NCBI GenBank assembly: GCA_947629165.1
Contig: CANRCR010000007.1
Location: 1-49,993, forward strand
Origin: an uncultured Bacilli bacterium
GTDB taxonomy: Bacteria; Bacillota_I; Bacilli_A; RF39; UBA660
Direction of reading: 5' to 3'
Length of the DNA stretch: 49,993 nt
A program made the translations under genes and the position numbers. The notes under the pieces are model-generated. The model made no database searches. It was given only the letters and a program-made list of their open reading frames with translations, and had not been told where the DNA came from. Position 1 is the stretch's first letter, and each line of letters begins with the position of its first letter. Of the stretch, positions 23,778 to 32,758 are shown piece after piece.

Positions 23778-25827
23778 ATCGGTTAACAATAATCGTATAA
23801 GTACGTCCTTGTACAAAAGTATTAGGACCGGCCTTAACGCTCGAGTCAGAACTGATGAGTCCAGATCCTTCGTTTACATCTTTCGGCTTAAATACAAAGG
23901 TAACTCCTGGACAGAGGCTTTCTAATTTTGCTTTTAAAGTACTAACGGTTTCTTCGTAAGTATGACCGTACCAGGTAGCTTGAATAACAACGTTATAACT
24001 TTTTGCTTCTCCACGACTGAGGTAGACGGTAATACTACTTCCTTTATTCATTCTTCCACTGGCACTTTGTTTGGTTACGGTGCCGGCTGGAGTAGAAGAG
24101 AAATTATCTTCGGTAACAAAGCGACAGGTGATACCCAATTGATCACATTGTGCTTGCGCACTGGCTTTCGTTTGACCTTTGAAGTTCGGAACATCGACTT
24201 TTTCAATAATACCACTACTTAACGTAACGGTTACCGTAGCACTTTCACTCACGGTACTTCCGGAATTTCGAGATTGTTTTATAACGACATCACGTGCCGT
24301 ACTTTCGGTATAGCCTCCATATATGAAACTACAACGAACACCGGCGGCATCACAAGCACTTTGTGCCTGACTTTTTGACTTTCCTATTAAATAAGGAACC
24401 GTCAATTCTTTTCCTTGAGATACGACGACAGTAACGGTATCTCCATTTTTAATAATATCGCCATCTTTGTGTGATTTTCGAATAATGGATCCACTCGGAA
24501 CGGTATCACTAAATTCCACTTCTTCTTTTAAAGGAATTTCGTATTTTTCAGCCCATTGACGATAATCGTTAATGCTATCAAACTTTTCCATTTTAAGAGG
24601 TCCTTTCGATAAGACGACAGAAACGACATCGCCTTCTTCCAAAATATCGCCTTCTTTATGACTTGCTTGAATTGGTCTACCGATTTCAATCGTATCGTCG
24701 TATTGATCTAAGAATTCAATTTTTAAATTGTTTTCGATTACCCAAGCCGTAATTTCTTCCATCGACATGGCAAGTAGGTTAGGAGCCACTATTTTAGCAC
24801 CCTTCGAAATCGTAATCGTAACAGTATCGGTATTTGGATCGACCATTTCGCCTTGTTCGATACTTTGAAGAAGTACATTTCCTTTGGAAATCGTATCACT
24901 GTAATCATACTTAATTTCGTACTTAATACCATTTCGTTTTAACCAAGTGAGAGCTCGGAAACTACTTTGTCCTACTAATTGTTCCATCGGTACTGGTTCT
25001 AACGGTTCATTTCCTAACGAAGCAATAATAAGAATCTTTTCATCGCGTGGTAATTGACCAGATTTATCTTGTTCGATGACAATATCTCGTTCGGTACTCG
25101 ATACTTCAAAATCAATCGATACATTGGTAAAATAATTTTCTTCGACAAAGGCAATTACTTCATCGACATTTCGTCCAATCATATTCGGGAAGAGTACCTC
25201 TTTTGAAGTATCAGGACCATTCGATACCACCACCGTAAGTGATTCAATATCATGAACAAGGGTTCCTGCTTCGACATCCTGACTAATCACATAATTGGTC
25301 TGAATGAGATCACTGTTCTCGTAAGTGGTTTCAATCGTGATATGATTTGCATTTCCCCAAGCGATTACCTCGGTAAGACTTTTATTCTTAAAGTTTTCGA
25401 CGTACGCTTGAACAGGTAATTGAATCATTCCGGTTTGTTCTAAAAGTTGGAAACTACTAAAACCGATCAATAGAAGAGCAGTTATTAAGACGAGATTTTG
25501 TCCCTTTTTAGAATCAGTATAAACACCAATTAGTACAAACAGTAAAGTAAATAATAAGAAGAAACCACCTTGAACGAGTTGAGACAATTGATGAACTTCC
25601 TGTTTACTGTGGATAAAAGTTAATATTGAAACACCTAAAGCGAGTAAAAAAGAAATGGATAAGAAGACATAGAGGACAATTTTCTTTTTTCCTGGCTGGT
25701 GTCGTTTTTCTATCTTTTCTTTAATTAATTTTTCTTTTGGATCTTCCTCAACAAGATTATCTTCCGGTTCGATTTTTTTGGTTATAGGTTCATTGCTTTT
25801 TTTCTTGGTTGACTTACTTTTTGCCAT
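23776..25827 (-). CDS. Membrane protein with about seven PASTA repeats and no kinase domain
   Basis: 683 residues. A charged cytoplasmic N-terminus (about 1-48) is followed by three hydrophobic segments (about 49-70, 84-104, 111-128) and a chain of about seven PASTA repeats (about 135-600; for example VLFPNMIGRNVDEVIAFVEE, LTVPYLIGKSKSQAQSACDA, VDVPNFKGQTKASAQAQCDQ). A distinct C-terminal domain starts at SYNVVIQATW. PASTA repeats bind muropeptides or beta-lactams and usually belong to PknB/StkP kinases or PBPs; neither domain is present. The last two repeats each have a CxxxxxxC pair that could form disulfides. AGGTGG precedes the ATG, and TATAAT at 25849-25854 (minus) is the likely -10. Confidence 0.9.
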   Translation of the reverse strand: MAKSKSTKKKSNEPITKKIEPEDNLVEEDPKEKLIKEKIEKRHQPGKKKIVLYVFLSISFLLALGVSILTFIHSKQEVHQLSQLVQGGFFLLFTLLFVLIGVYTDSKKGQNLVLITALLLIGFSSFQLLEQTGMIQLPVQAYVENFKNKSLTEVIAWGNANHITIETTYENSDLIQTNYVISQDVEAGTLVHDIESLTVVVSNGPDTSKEVLFPNMIGRNVDEVIAFVEENYFTNVSIDFEVSSTERDIVIEQDKSGQLPRDEKILIIASLGNEPLEPVPMEQLVGQSSFRALTWLKRNGIKYEIKYDYSDTISKGNVLLQSIEQGEMVDPNTDTVTITISKGAKIVAPNLLAMSMEEITAWVIENNLKIEFLDQYDDTIEIGRPIQASHKEGDILEEGDVVSVVLSKGPLKMEKFDSINDYRQWAEKYEIPLKEEVEFSDTVPSGSIIRKSHKDGDIIKNGDTVTVVVSQGKELTVPYLIGKSKSQAQSACDAAGVRCSFIYGGYTESTARDVVIKQSRNSGSTVSESATVTVTLSSGIIEKVDVPNFKGQTKASAQAQCDQLGITCRFVTEDNFSSTPAGTVTKQSASGRMNKGSSITVYLSRGEAKSYNVVIQATWYGHTYEETVSTLKAKLESLCPGVTFVFKPKDVNEGSGLISSDSSVKAGPNTFVQGRTYTIIVNR

Positions 25828-25934
25828 TCACACCACCTCAATCCTTCTATTATAAGTATAGTATAAATTAAGAGGAATAGAAAGAAGAACAAGGGAAAAA
25901 AACGTAAAATTGTGTCGAAAAGAAAAAGGGTTTA

Positions 25935-25943
25935 TGGTATAAT
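25935..25943 (+). promoter_or_regulatory. Extended -10 promoter of the polysaccharide locus
   Basis: TGGTATAAT (25935-25943), weak -35 (TCGAAA, 25915-25920). Its position shows that the first in-frame ATG-like starts before 25950 are not used. Confidence 0.6.
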
Positions 25944-25962
25944 CAAAGATAGGATGTGCGGT

Positions 25963-27858
25963 ATGGAAAAAGTTTTAGAAATAGGAAAAAAGATTATAAA
26001 CAATAAAGGAGTCCAATTAGGTGTCTTTATTTTAGGTGTCTTCTTTTCTTTTTTTATTCTCGATATAAGATTACGAATGTTAACCTATCAATATGTTAAT
26101 TTTTATGCTTGGGATGCACTTTCGCCATTTTTATTTACGGTCAGTTGGATTGCTTTATTTATTATGCTATTATTACTTTTGCCGAAAAAGGCAAGAAGGA
26201 TTATTTATTCATTATTACTTATCGCGTTTAATATTTTGACATTGGCACAATATATTCATATTCAAGTGCTCGATCGTTTTTTTGGAGTATACGATTTGTT
26301 TTTAGCGGGAGAAGGAGCCGGTTACTTTACCTCGGTTTTAAATGTAATTGACGGAAATATTCTTTGGACACTAGGTCTATCGTTAATCAGTTATGTAGCG
26401 ATGCTTTTTTTAATAAAGTATCAAAGCGAGTTTACCAAAGGAAAAATTTATTACGGGGTAATAATTTTAGTAGGACTATCGTTATTCTTTATTCCACGTT
26501 TCGTTGCCATTGATTCCTTTGGTGAAAAGATGCTTGGAAACGAAGCTCTCGTTGCCCAAAATGTTCGAAACAGTTACGAAGAGTTTAATAATCCGAGTAG
26601 AAATATGGCACTAGGAGGTCTTTACGAAAAAACTTTCCGTGAGATTTATCTCTATATTGGAGATTGTTTTGATAATCAAAAAGAAGAACATTATGAAGAA
26701 GCCGTTTCTTATTTTGAAAATCGGGAACAAATTCCTTCTGAAAATGAAATGACGGGCGTATTTAAAGATAAAAATGTAATCTTTGTCATGTTAGAAAGTA
26801 TCGATTCATGGCTTGCTACCGAAGAGTTAATGCCCACTTTCCATCGATTACAAGAAGAAGGATGGAATTTTACGAATCGTTATGCACCAAGTTTTGGAGG
26901 AGGAGCGACTTTCAATACAGAATTTTCGGTAAATACGGGAATGTATTCCCTAAATAATGGTATGGCTGCATACACCTTCGATCAAAATACTTATCCGTAC
27001 TCATTACCGAATATGTTTAAGAAAGATGGTTATCTCGTTCAATCGGTACATGCGAACAATGGCAGTTTCTATAATCGTAAAGGTATTCATTTAAGTATTG
27101 GGTACACCCATCATTATTCGATTCGGGATGAACATCTCGATATTCAAGAGAATTATTTTGAAGACTGGGTACTCGCTGCAAACGATCAAATCTATCGTTA
27201 TATCGTACCGAATACCGAGGATAAATTTATGACTTTTGTAACAACCTACACAGGACATATGCCTTATGGAAACGATAACAATAAATGTGATACCAATCCG
27301 TATCATTTAGCGGTAGAGGGGGATGAAGCCCTTTCGTGTATTCGAAATCTCGTTCGGCATACCGATGAATTTTTAAGAATCCTTTTAGAACGGCTCGAAG
27401 AAGATGGAATTTTAGAAGATACCGTACTCGTTCTTTTTGCCGATCACTATACCTATGCTTATCCAGATATCGAAAAAGTATATCAAGAAAAAGGAACGGA
27501 GGATGCCAACCTCTTACAAAAGGTTCCTCTTGTCATTTGGAGTAAAGATATCGAAAGTAAAAAGATTACCATCTTGATGGATTCGGCCGATATTTTACCG
27601 ACCGTTGCCAATCTTTTCGATCTTTCATCGTACGATGCCAATCATTATTTAGCCACCGATGTCTTTGGAACAAATCATGAATCATTCGTTTATTTCCCTG
27701 ATGAAAGTTGGTACGACGGAACACTATATTATCACGGACAACCAGTGGAAAATACCGACGTTTCTTACATCGAGCGTATGAATGAACGGGTTTTACAAAA
27801 AATAACTATAAACGACGATATGTTATTAGGAGACTATTACCGTTACTATCGTCATTAA
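25963..27858 (+). CDS. LtaS-like membrane phosphoglycerol/alkaline-phosphatase-type transferase
   Basis: 631 residues from ATG 25963; the reading frame is open further upstream, but the promoter -10 lies inside that extension. Five hydrophobic segments (about 15-190) precede an extracellular sulfatase-fold domain. Conserved elements include IFVMLESIDSW, the catalytic Thr region SFGGGATFNTEFSVNTGMYS and the metal-binding LFADHYTYAYPD. Lipoteichoic acid synthases have this five-helix plus sulfatase layout and transfer glycerol phosphate from phosphatidylglycerol. It heads the surface-polymer locus, so it either makes LTA or decorates the glycan with a phospho-substituent. Confidence 0.9.
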   Translation: MEKVLEIGKKIINNKGVQLGVFILGVFFSFFILDIRLRMLTYQYVNFYAWDALSPFLFTVSWIALFIMLLLLLPKKARRIIYSLLLIAFNILTLAQYIHIQVLDRFFGVYDLFLAGEGAGYFTSVLNVIDGNILWTLGLSLISYVAMLFLIKYQSEFTKGKIYYGVIILVGLSLFFIPRFVAIDSFGEKMLGNEALVAQNVRNSYEEFNNPSRNMALGGLYEKTFREIYLYIGDCFDNQKEEHYEEAVSYFENREQIPSENEMTGVFKDKNVIFVMLESIDSWLATEELMPTFHRLQEEGWNFTNRYAPSFGGGATFNTEFSVNTGMYSLNNGMAAYTFDQNTYPYSLPNMFKKDGYLVQSVHANNGSFYNRKGIHLSIGYTHHYSIRDEHLDIQENYFEDWVLAANDQIYRYIVPNTEDKFMTFVTTYTGHMPYGNDNNKCDTNPYHLAVEGDEALSCIRNLVRHTDEFLRILLERLEEDGILEDTVLVLFADHYTYAYPDIEKVYQEKGTEDANLLQKVPLVIWSKDIESKKITILMDSADILPTVANLFDLSSYDANHYLATDVFGTNHESFVYFPDESWYDGTLYYHGQPVENTDVSYIERMNERVLQKITINDDMLLGDYYRYYRH

Positions 27859-27871
27859 AAAGGAGAATTAT

Positions 27872-29197
27872 ATGAAAAAAGTCAATCGCTGGATCGATTC
27901 CCATTTCAGAAACATCTTTCTTCTTTTTTTGTATTTGCAACCTTTCTTAGATGTGTTAACCGCGTGGGGAATCAATTATTTTCAAATGAATTTGACGATT
28001 GGAATCATCGTTCGTCTACTTTTTTTAGTCTTTTTGTTTTACTGTTTTCTTTTCCTTTCCCACGATCAAGAAAAGAAAAAAGAAGGTTATTATTTAGGAG
28101 TTTTACTGCTTTATGCCATCAGTTTTGCGTCCTTAATTCTAATTAAAAAGGGAACCGGTGCTTTTCTATACGAGATGCAAGGAAGTTTTCGTAGTTTCTA
28201 TTTTCCTATTGCACTCCTTCTTATGTATTCCATACAAAAAGAAAGAAACGAGAAAATTGAACTTCGTCATTATGTAAGAATTTTGATGATTTATGTTTTC
28301 TTTATCCTTGTTCCAACTTTTTTCCATTTGGGATTCGATGCCTATACTCAAGGAAAAGTAGGGAATTTAGGATGGTTTCATTCGACCAATGAAATTAGTG
28401 CGATACTATCCTTGTTTTTACCTTATTTTATGCTCTATTTAATGGATCGAAAAAAGACTAAAACAAGTCTTTGCTTGAAAATTTTAGCTAGTGGAACTTT
28501 ACTTTATGCCCTTTTCACGTTAGGTACCAAAATGACCATTATCAGTTTAGGCTTGACGCTTTGTTTCTTTGGAATTCATTACTTAATCGAATTAAGAAAA
28601 AAGAAAGCGTATCGTCAAATCCGTATTTGGTTAGTGCTTATTTTAACGATTGCTGGTACGGGCGTCTTTCTAATTCCCAAGACCTCATTTTATCAAAATA
28701 TTCAAATTCATTTAAACTATTTAGGAGTAACGAATCCGATCCAAATTGTTACTAATCCCAAAGTATTAGATCACTTTGTATTTAGTTCAAGGCTTTCATT
28801 TTTAGCTCAAACGAACAAAAATTATATGAAAGCTCCGTTGGAAGAAAAAATGTTAGGAATTGGATACATCGAAAACTATGGAACAGACGAAGTAAATTTA
28901 AAACTGATCGAAATGGATTTTTTTGATTTATTCTACCGTCACGGAATAATTGGTTTTCTTCTTTACATGTTACCGATTTGCCTGGTTTTAAAAACGATTT
29001 TTCAAAGTATCAAAAAACAAAAGAAACTATCGCTCGAGAAAAAAACTTTCCTTTTAAGTCTCTTACTTATAGGTATCATGGCCTTTTTAGTAGGACATGT
29101 TTTGGTAGCACCATCGGTCAGTATTTTTATCATCTCTTTACTGCTTGAAAATAGTCCAAAGGAAGAAGTTGCAAAGAAGTCTAGAAAAGTCTCTTAA
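27872..29197 (+). CDS. O-antigen ligase/polymerase-like membrane protein
   Basis: 441 residues with about 11-12 hydrophobic segments and a larger extracytoplasmic loop around 265-330. The motif GWFHSTNEISAILSLFLPYF is characteristic of the O-antigen ligase/Wzy family. In Gram-positive loci such proteins polymerise lipid-linked repeat units or ligate finished glycans. AAGGAG precedes the ATG and only 13 bp separate it from the LtaS-like gene, so they are co-transcribed. It ends at a terminator-like hairpin. Confidence 0.88.
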   Translation: MKKVNRWIDSHFRNIFLLFLYLQPFLDVLTAWGINYFQMNLTIGIIVRLLFLVFLFYCFLFLSHDQEKKKEGYYLGVLLLYAISFASLILIKKGTGAFLYEMQGSFRSFYFPIALLLMYSIQKERNEKIELRHYVRILMIYVFFILVPTFFHLGFDAYTQGKVGNLGWFHSTNEISAILSLFLPYFMLYLMDRKKTKTSLCLKILASGTLLYALFTLGTKMTIISLGLTLCFFGIHYLIELRKKKAYRQIRIWLVLILTIAGTGVFLIPKTSFYQNIQIHLNYLGVTNPIQIVTNPKVLDHFVFSSRLSFLAQTNKNYMKAPLEEKMLGIGYIENYGTDEVNLKLIEMDFFDLFYRHGIIGFLLYMLPICLVLKTIFQSIKKQKKLSLEKKTFLLSLLLIGIMAFLVGHVLVAPSVSIFIISLLLENSPKEEVAKKSRKVS

Positions 29198-29210
29198 AAA
29201 GAGGCTTTTT
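29187..29210 (+). terminator. Terminator after the ligase/polymerase gene
   Basis: AAGTCTCTT (29187-29195) pairs with AAGAGGCTT (29199-29207), short loop, T5. The stop codon is inside the structure. Confidence 0.65.
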
Positions 29211-29211
29211 C

Positions 29212-29240
29212 TTTACTATTAAGGAAAAATAAACTATAAT
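29212..29240 (+). promoter_or_regulatory. Promoter of the glycosyltransferase operon
   Basis: -35 TTTACT (29212-29217), 17 bp, -10 TATAAT (29235-29240). Confidence 0.75.
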
Positions 29241-29257
29241 GAATACAGGTGGTAAAC

Positions 29258-30394
29258 ATGAAAAAAGTAACCATTTTAACACTTCATTTAGGATATGGTG
29301 GAATCGAAAAATCAGTTGCTGCTTTAGCAAATATGTTATGTAAAAATTATGAAGTAGAAATTATATCGAGTTATAAACTTTATGAACAACCGGCTTTTGA
29401 AATAGATAAAGAGGTTAAGATAAAATACTTAATTGAACAATTTTGTCCCAATCGAGAAGCGTGGAAAGAAGCACTTAAAAATCTAAAACCGATGAAATTA
29501 TGTAAAGAATCTTATCACGCTGTTCGAACTTTATCTTTAAAAAAGAAAACGATGATTAAAGCAATTCGTCAAAGTGATGCGGATATCATTATTTCGACAA
29601 GAGATATTTTTAACGAATGGTTAGGGAAATATGGTCGTAGTAAAGCATTGAAAATTGGTTGGGAACATAATCACTTTGATATTGGGGAAGAATATACGAA
29701 AAAAGTAGCCAAATCGGCACGAGACCTCGACTATTTAGTGTTGGTCTCGGATTCGATTCGAGATTACTATAAACCACTTTTAAAAAATTATAATTGTACT
29801 TGTGTGACGATTCCGAACGTACTTGAAAGTTATCCGACAGAAATGGCGGACTTGAGAGCTAAAAAGATAATATCGATTGGTCGCTTATCACGAGAGAAGG
29901 CCTATGACGATTTACTAGACGTAATGAAATTAGTACACGAAGTAGAACCGAAATGGGAACTCGATATTATCGGGGATGGTGTCCTTCGAAATCATTTGGG
30001 GGACCGGATCTATAATGAAAAATTAGATTATATTCATCTATTAGGTTTTCAAAATAAAGACGTTATTAATCAGGCGTTAAAACAAGCTTCGATCTATGCG
30101 ATGTCTTCGATTACGGAATCGTTTGGAATTGTCTTATTAGAAGCGATGTCTTATGGACTTCCTTGTGTAGCGTTCCGTTCGGCCGAAGGCGCATGTCACT
30201 TGATTTCGGATGGAGAGAATGGCTATCTTATCGATAATCGAGATAAAGAAGCGATGAAAGATCAGATAGTATCTTTGATAAAAGATCGTAAAAAAAGAAT
30301 AGAAATGGGAAAAGAAGGTCGCAAAACAAGCCTTAAATATACGAGTGCCAACATCAAAAAAGATTGGATGCGTATTTTAAAGAAGAGAGGATAG
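29258..30394 (+). CDS. Family 4 glycosyltransferase
   Basis: 378 residues from ATG 29258 (AGGTGG upstream; a GTG at 29249 overlaps that SD). GT-B fold: the N-terminal LHLGYGGIEKSVAALANML is the acceptor-side loop, and the C-terminal half has KKIISIGRLSREKAYDDLLD and a donor-binding EX7E-type segment in SSITESFGIVLLEAMSYGLP. Cytoplasmic, adding a sugar to the lipid-linked repeat unit. First gene of a long run of same-strand genes with short gaps or overlaps reaching 40200. Confidence 0.93.
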   Translation: MKKVTILTLHLGYGGIEKSVAALANMLCKNYEVEIISSYKLYEQPAFEIDKEVKIKYLIEQFCPNREAWKEALKNLKPMKLCKESYHAVRTLSLKKKTMIKAIRQSDADIIISTRDIFNEWLGKYGRSKALKIGWEHNHFDIGEEYTKKVAKSARDLDYLVLVSDSIRDYYKPLLKNYNCTCVTIPNVLESYPTEMADLRAKKIISIGRLSREKAYDDLLDVMKLVHEVEPKWELDIIGDGVLRNHLGDRIYNEKLDYIHLLGFQNKDVINQALKQASIYAMSSITESFGIVLLEAMSYGLPCVAFRSAEGACHLISDGENGYLIDNRDKEAMKDQIVSLIKDRKKRIEMGKEGRKTSLKYTSANIKKDWMRILKKRG

Positions 30395-30395
30395 T

Positions 30396-30872
30396 ATGAA
30401 GAAGAAAAGAGTACTATTTATTGCCAGTACGGGAGGACACTTATCCGAACTAATGCAATTAAAACCGATGTTTTCTCACTATGATTCTTATTTGATAACC
30501 GAGAAAACAAAATCGACGAAGCATCTTCGGAAGGAAGCTCCGAAAAAGGTTCATTTTTTAATCTATGGAACCAAAGATCATTTTTTAATTTATCCTTTCA
30601 AATTGCTATTAAATTGTTTTAAAAGTCTTTACTTTTATATTCGAATCCGGCCAAAGTTTATTATTACGACCGGTGCCCATACGGCAGGACCGATGTGTTG
30701 TATTGGGAAACTCTTTGGCAGTAAGATTATTTTTATTGAAACTTTTGCCAACATCGATACAAAGACCGTAACCGGACGTATTGTTTACCATTTTGCAGAT
30801 CTATTTATCGTGCAATGGGAATCGATGTTAAAACTTTATCCCAAAGCTATTTATAAGGGGTGGATTTACTGA
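30396..30872 (+). CDS. Alg14/PssD-like membrane subunit of a two-part glycosyltransferase
   Basis: 158 residues. The start KKKRVLFIASTGGHLSELMQ and the later ITTGAHTAGPMCCIGKLFGS are typical of the PssD/EpsE/Alg14 group, which anchors the Alg13/PssE catalytic partner to the membrane. A hydrophobic helix (about 62-80) fits that role. Only 1 bp separates it from the previous gene, and its TGA stop overlaps the ATG of the next gene, which encodes the Alg13-like partner. TGA here acts as a stop, arguing for the standard genetic code. Confidence 0.92.
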   Translation: MKKKRVLFIASTGGHLSELMQLKPMFSHYDSYLITEKTKSTKHLRKEAPKKVHFLIYGTKDHFLIYPFKLLLNCFKSLYFYIRIRPKFIITTGAHTAGPMCCIGKLFGSKIIFIETFANIDTKTVTGRIVYHFADLFIVQWESMLKLYPKAIYKGWIY

Positions 30873-31783
30873 TGATTTTAGTTACCTTAGGAACACAAGA
30901 CAAGAGTTTTGAACGCTTGTTAAAAGCCTTAGAAAAAGAATTAAAAAAAGGAACCATTCAAGAGGAAGTAATCGTTCAGGCAGGATATACCAAATTTAAG
31001 TCAGATTATATGAAAATATTTGACTTGATTCCTTCCGATGAATTTGATCAATTAATAAAAAAATGTGATATTTTGATTACGCATGGTGGAGTAGGAAGTA
31101 TTTTAGCCGGAGTAAAAAATCATAAAAAAGTAATCGCTGTTCCACGCCTTTCTAAATATAAAGAACATACGAATGATCATCAAATCCAAATTGTTCATGA
31201 ATTTGCTCAAGAAGGATATTTAATCGAATTAAACGATTTAAGTAAAATAGGAAAAGTACTTGAAGAAGCACGTACTTGGAAACCAAAAAAATTTAAAAGT
31301 AATACGAAAAAATTTGTTCAATCTTTAGAAGATTACATCGAACAAGAAAGTAAGAAAACAAAAAGAGAACAACTCAAACAATTATGGAATCGTTATAAAG
31401 AATTATTTCTCTATTTAGTTTTTGGCGTATTAACTACCGTGGTAAGTTTAGCGACTTATTTCATCTTAGTACCTTATTTATTAAATCCGGATCATCCAAT
31501 CGAATTACAAATTGCGAATGTGATTGCTTGGATTGTATCGGTTACGTTTGCTTATTTTACCAACCGCAAATACGTCTTTGAAAGTAAAAGTAAAAATCGT
31601 TTAAAAGAAGCAGCATCGTTTTATTCATCTCGTTTAGTAACATTGTTATTAGATATTGCAATTATGTTTGTAGGAGTAACGTTATTAAAGGGAAACGACA
31701 AGATAATGAAACTAGTTTCCCAAGTAGTCGTCATTGTTTTAAATTATGTTTTAAGTAAATTATTTGTATTTAAAAAGAAATAG
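30872..31783 (+). CDS. Fusion of Alg13/PssE-like glycosyltransferase with GtrA-like membrane domain
   Basis: 303 residues from ATG 30872, which overlaps the previous stop (AAGGGGTGG upstream). Residues 1-150 are a GT28 C-terminal/Alg13-type domain: MILVTLGTQDKSFERLLKAL and ILITHGGVGSILAGVKNHKK. Residues about 175-303 are a GtrA-like four-helix membrane domain with the family motif FAYFTNRKYVFES and terminal LSKLFVFKKK. GtrA proteins are proposed flippases for undecaprenyl-linked sugars. PssE/Alg13 proteins are usually stand-alone, so the fusion would tie synthesis of the second sugar to membrane translocation. A GtrB-like enzyme sits at 40236. Confidence 0.9.
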   Translation: MILVTLGTQDKSFERLLKALEKELKKGTIQEEVIVQAGYTKFKSDYMKIFDLIPSDEFDQLIKKCDILITHGGVGSILAGVKNHKKVIAVPRLSKYKEHTNDHQIQIVHEFAQEGYLIELNDLSKIGKVLEEARTWKPKKFKSNTKKFVQSLEDYIEQESKKTKREQLKQLWNRYKELFLYLVFGVLTTVVSLATYFILVPYLLNPDHPIELQIANVIAWIVSVTFAYFTNRKYVFESKSKNRLKEAASFYSSRLVTLLLDIAIMFVGVTLLKGNDKIMKLVSQVVVIVLNYVLSKLFVFKKK

Positions 31784-31792
31784 GGAAGTTAG

Positions 31793-32743
31793 GTGATTCC
31801 TTTGATAAAAGTAAGCGTTATTGTACCGGTATACAACAAAGAAAAAGAGTTAGAAAAATGTCTTGATTCATTGGTACAACAGACTTTAGAGGAAATTGAA
31901 ATCATTGTCGTCGATGATGCCAGTACCGATGGAAGTAGAAAAATCATAGAACAGTATCAAAAAAAGTATCCTACTAAAATAAAGGCTTACTTTAATGAAG
32001 TGAATCAACAGATTGGAAAAACTCGTAATCGCGGTTTAAAAGAAGCCACAGGAAAGTATGTTGGATTTGTGGACGGGGATGATTTTGTAAAACCAGAGAT
32101 GTATCAAGCGTATTTCGAGTTTGCGGAACAAAATAACTTAGATATAGTGACCGGTTTCTATGATAAAGTAAGTAAGACGACAACCCGTTTTGAAAATCCT
32201 GTATTTCCTATTTCAAATATCAAAGAACGACCCAATTTATTATTAGAGATCGATTATGGACCTTGTAATAAAATTTTCAAACGAAGTTTAATTGAAGAAC
32301 ATCAAATTTGTTTTGAAGAAAATTTAAAATACGAAGATATGCCTTTTGTAGCAAAAGCACTTTGTTATGCCCAAAAAGTAGGCCATATCGAAGAAAGTTA
32401 CTACGGTTATTATATTCATGAAGAAAGTGAGACGACCACCATCGATTCTCATGTGTACGACATGTTTCAAATAATGGATCAAGTCCAAAAACTTTATGAG
32501 CAAGTAGTCGATAAAGAGTATATCGAAGCTTTGACGATTCGACAAATTACGCGTTACATGTTACAACAGAAATATCAAATCGATCAAAACGTAAAGAAAC
32601 AATTTATTGCGGATGGATATCAATACTTAAAAAAAATGAATCCAAATTGGCGAAAGAATTCACTTTATAAGAAGGAAAATTTTGTAAAAAGACTTGTGAA
32701 AAACCATGCTCGTCTATTAAAATTGTATTGTAGAACGAATTAG
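31793..32743 (+). CDS. Family 2 glycosyltransferase
   Basis: 316 residues. GT-A fold with IKVSVIVPVYNKEKELEKCL, VVDDASTDGS and DGDDFVKPEMY (the DxD-type site), and a helical C-terminal region. Two starts are possible: GTG 31793 with AGGG upstream, or TTG 31802 with AGGTGA five bases before it; the latter gives the typical family N-terminus. No ATG is available. It follows the Alg13-GtrA fusion by 9 bp in the same operon and likely adds a sugar to the repeat unit. Confidence 0.9.
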   Translation: MIPLIKVSVIVPVYNKEKELEKCLDSLVQQTLEEIEIIVVDDASTDGSRKIIEQYQKKYPTKIKAYFNEVNQQIGKTRNRGLKEATGKYVGFVDGDDFVKPEMYQAYFEFAEQNNLDIVTGFYDKVSKTTTRFENPVFPISNIKERPNLLLEIDYGPCNKIFKRSLIEEHQICFEENLKYEDMPFVAKALCYAQKVGHIEESYYGYYIHEESETTTIDSHVYDMFQIMDQVQKLYEQVVDKEYIEALTIRQITRYMLQQKYQIDQNVKKQFIADGYQYLKKMNPNWRKNSLYKKENFVKRLVKNHARLLKLYCRTN

Positions 32744-32758
32744 AAAGAAGGAATAATC

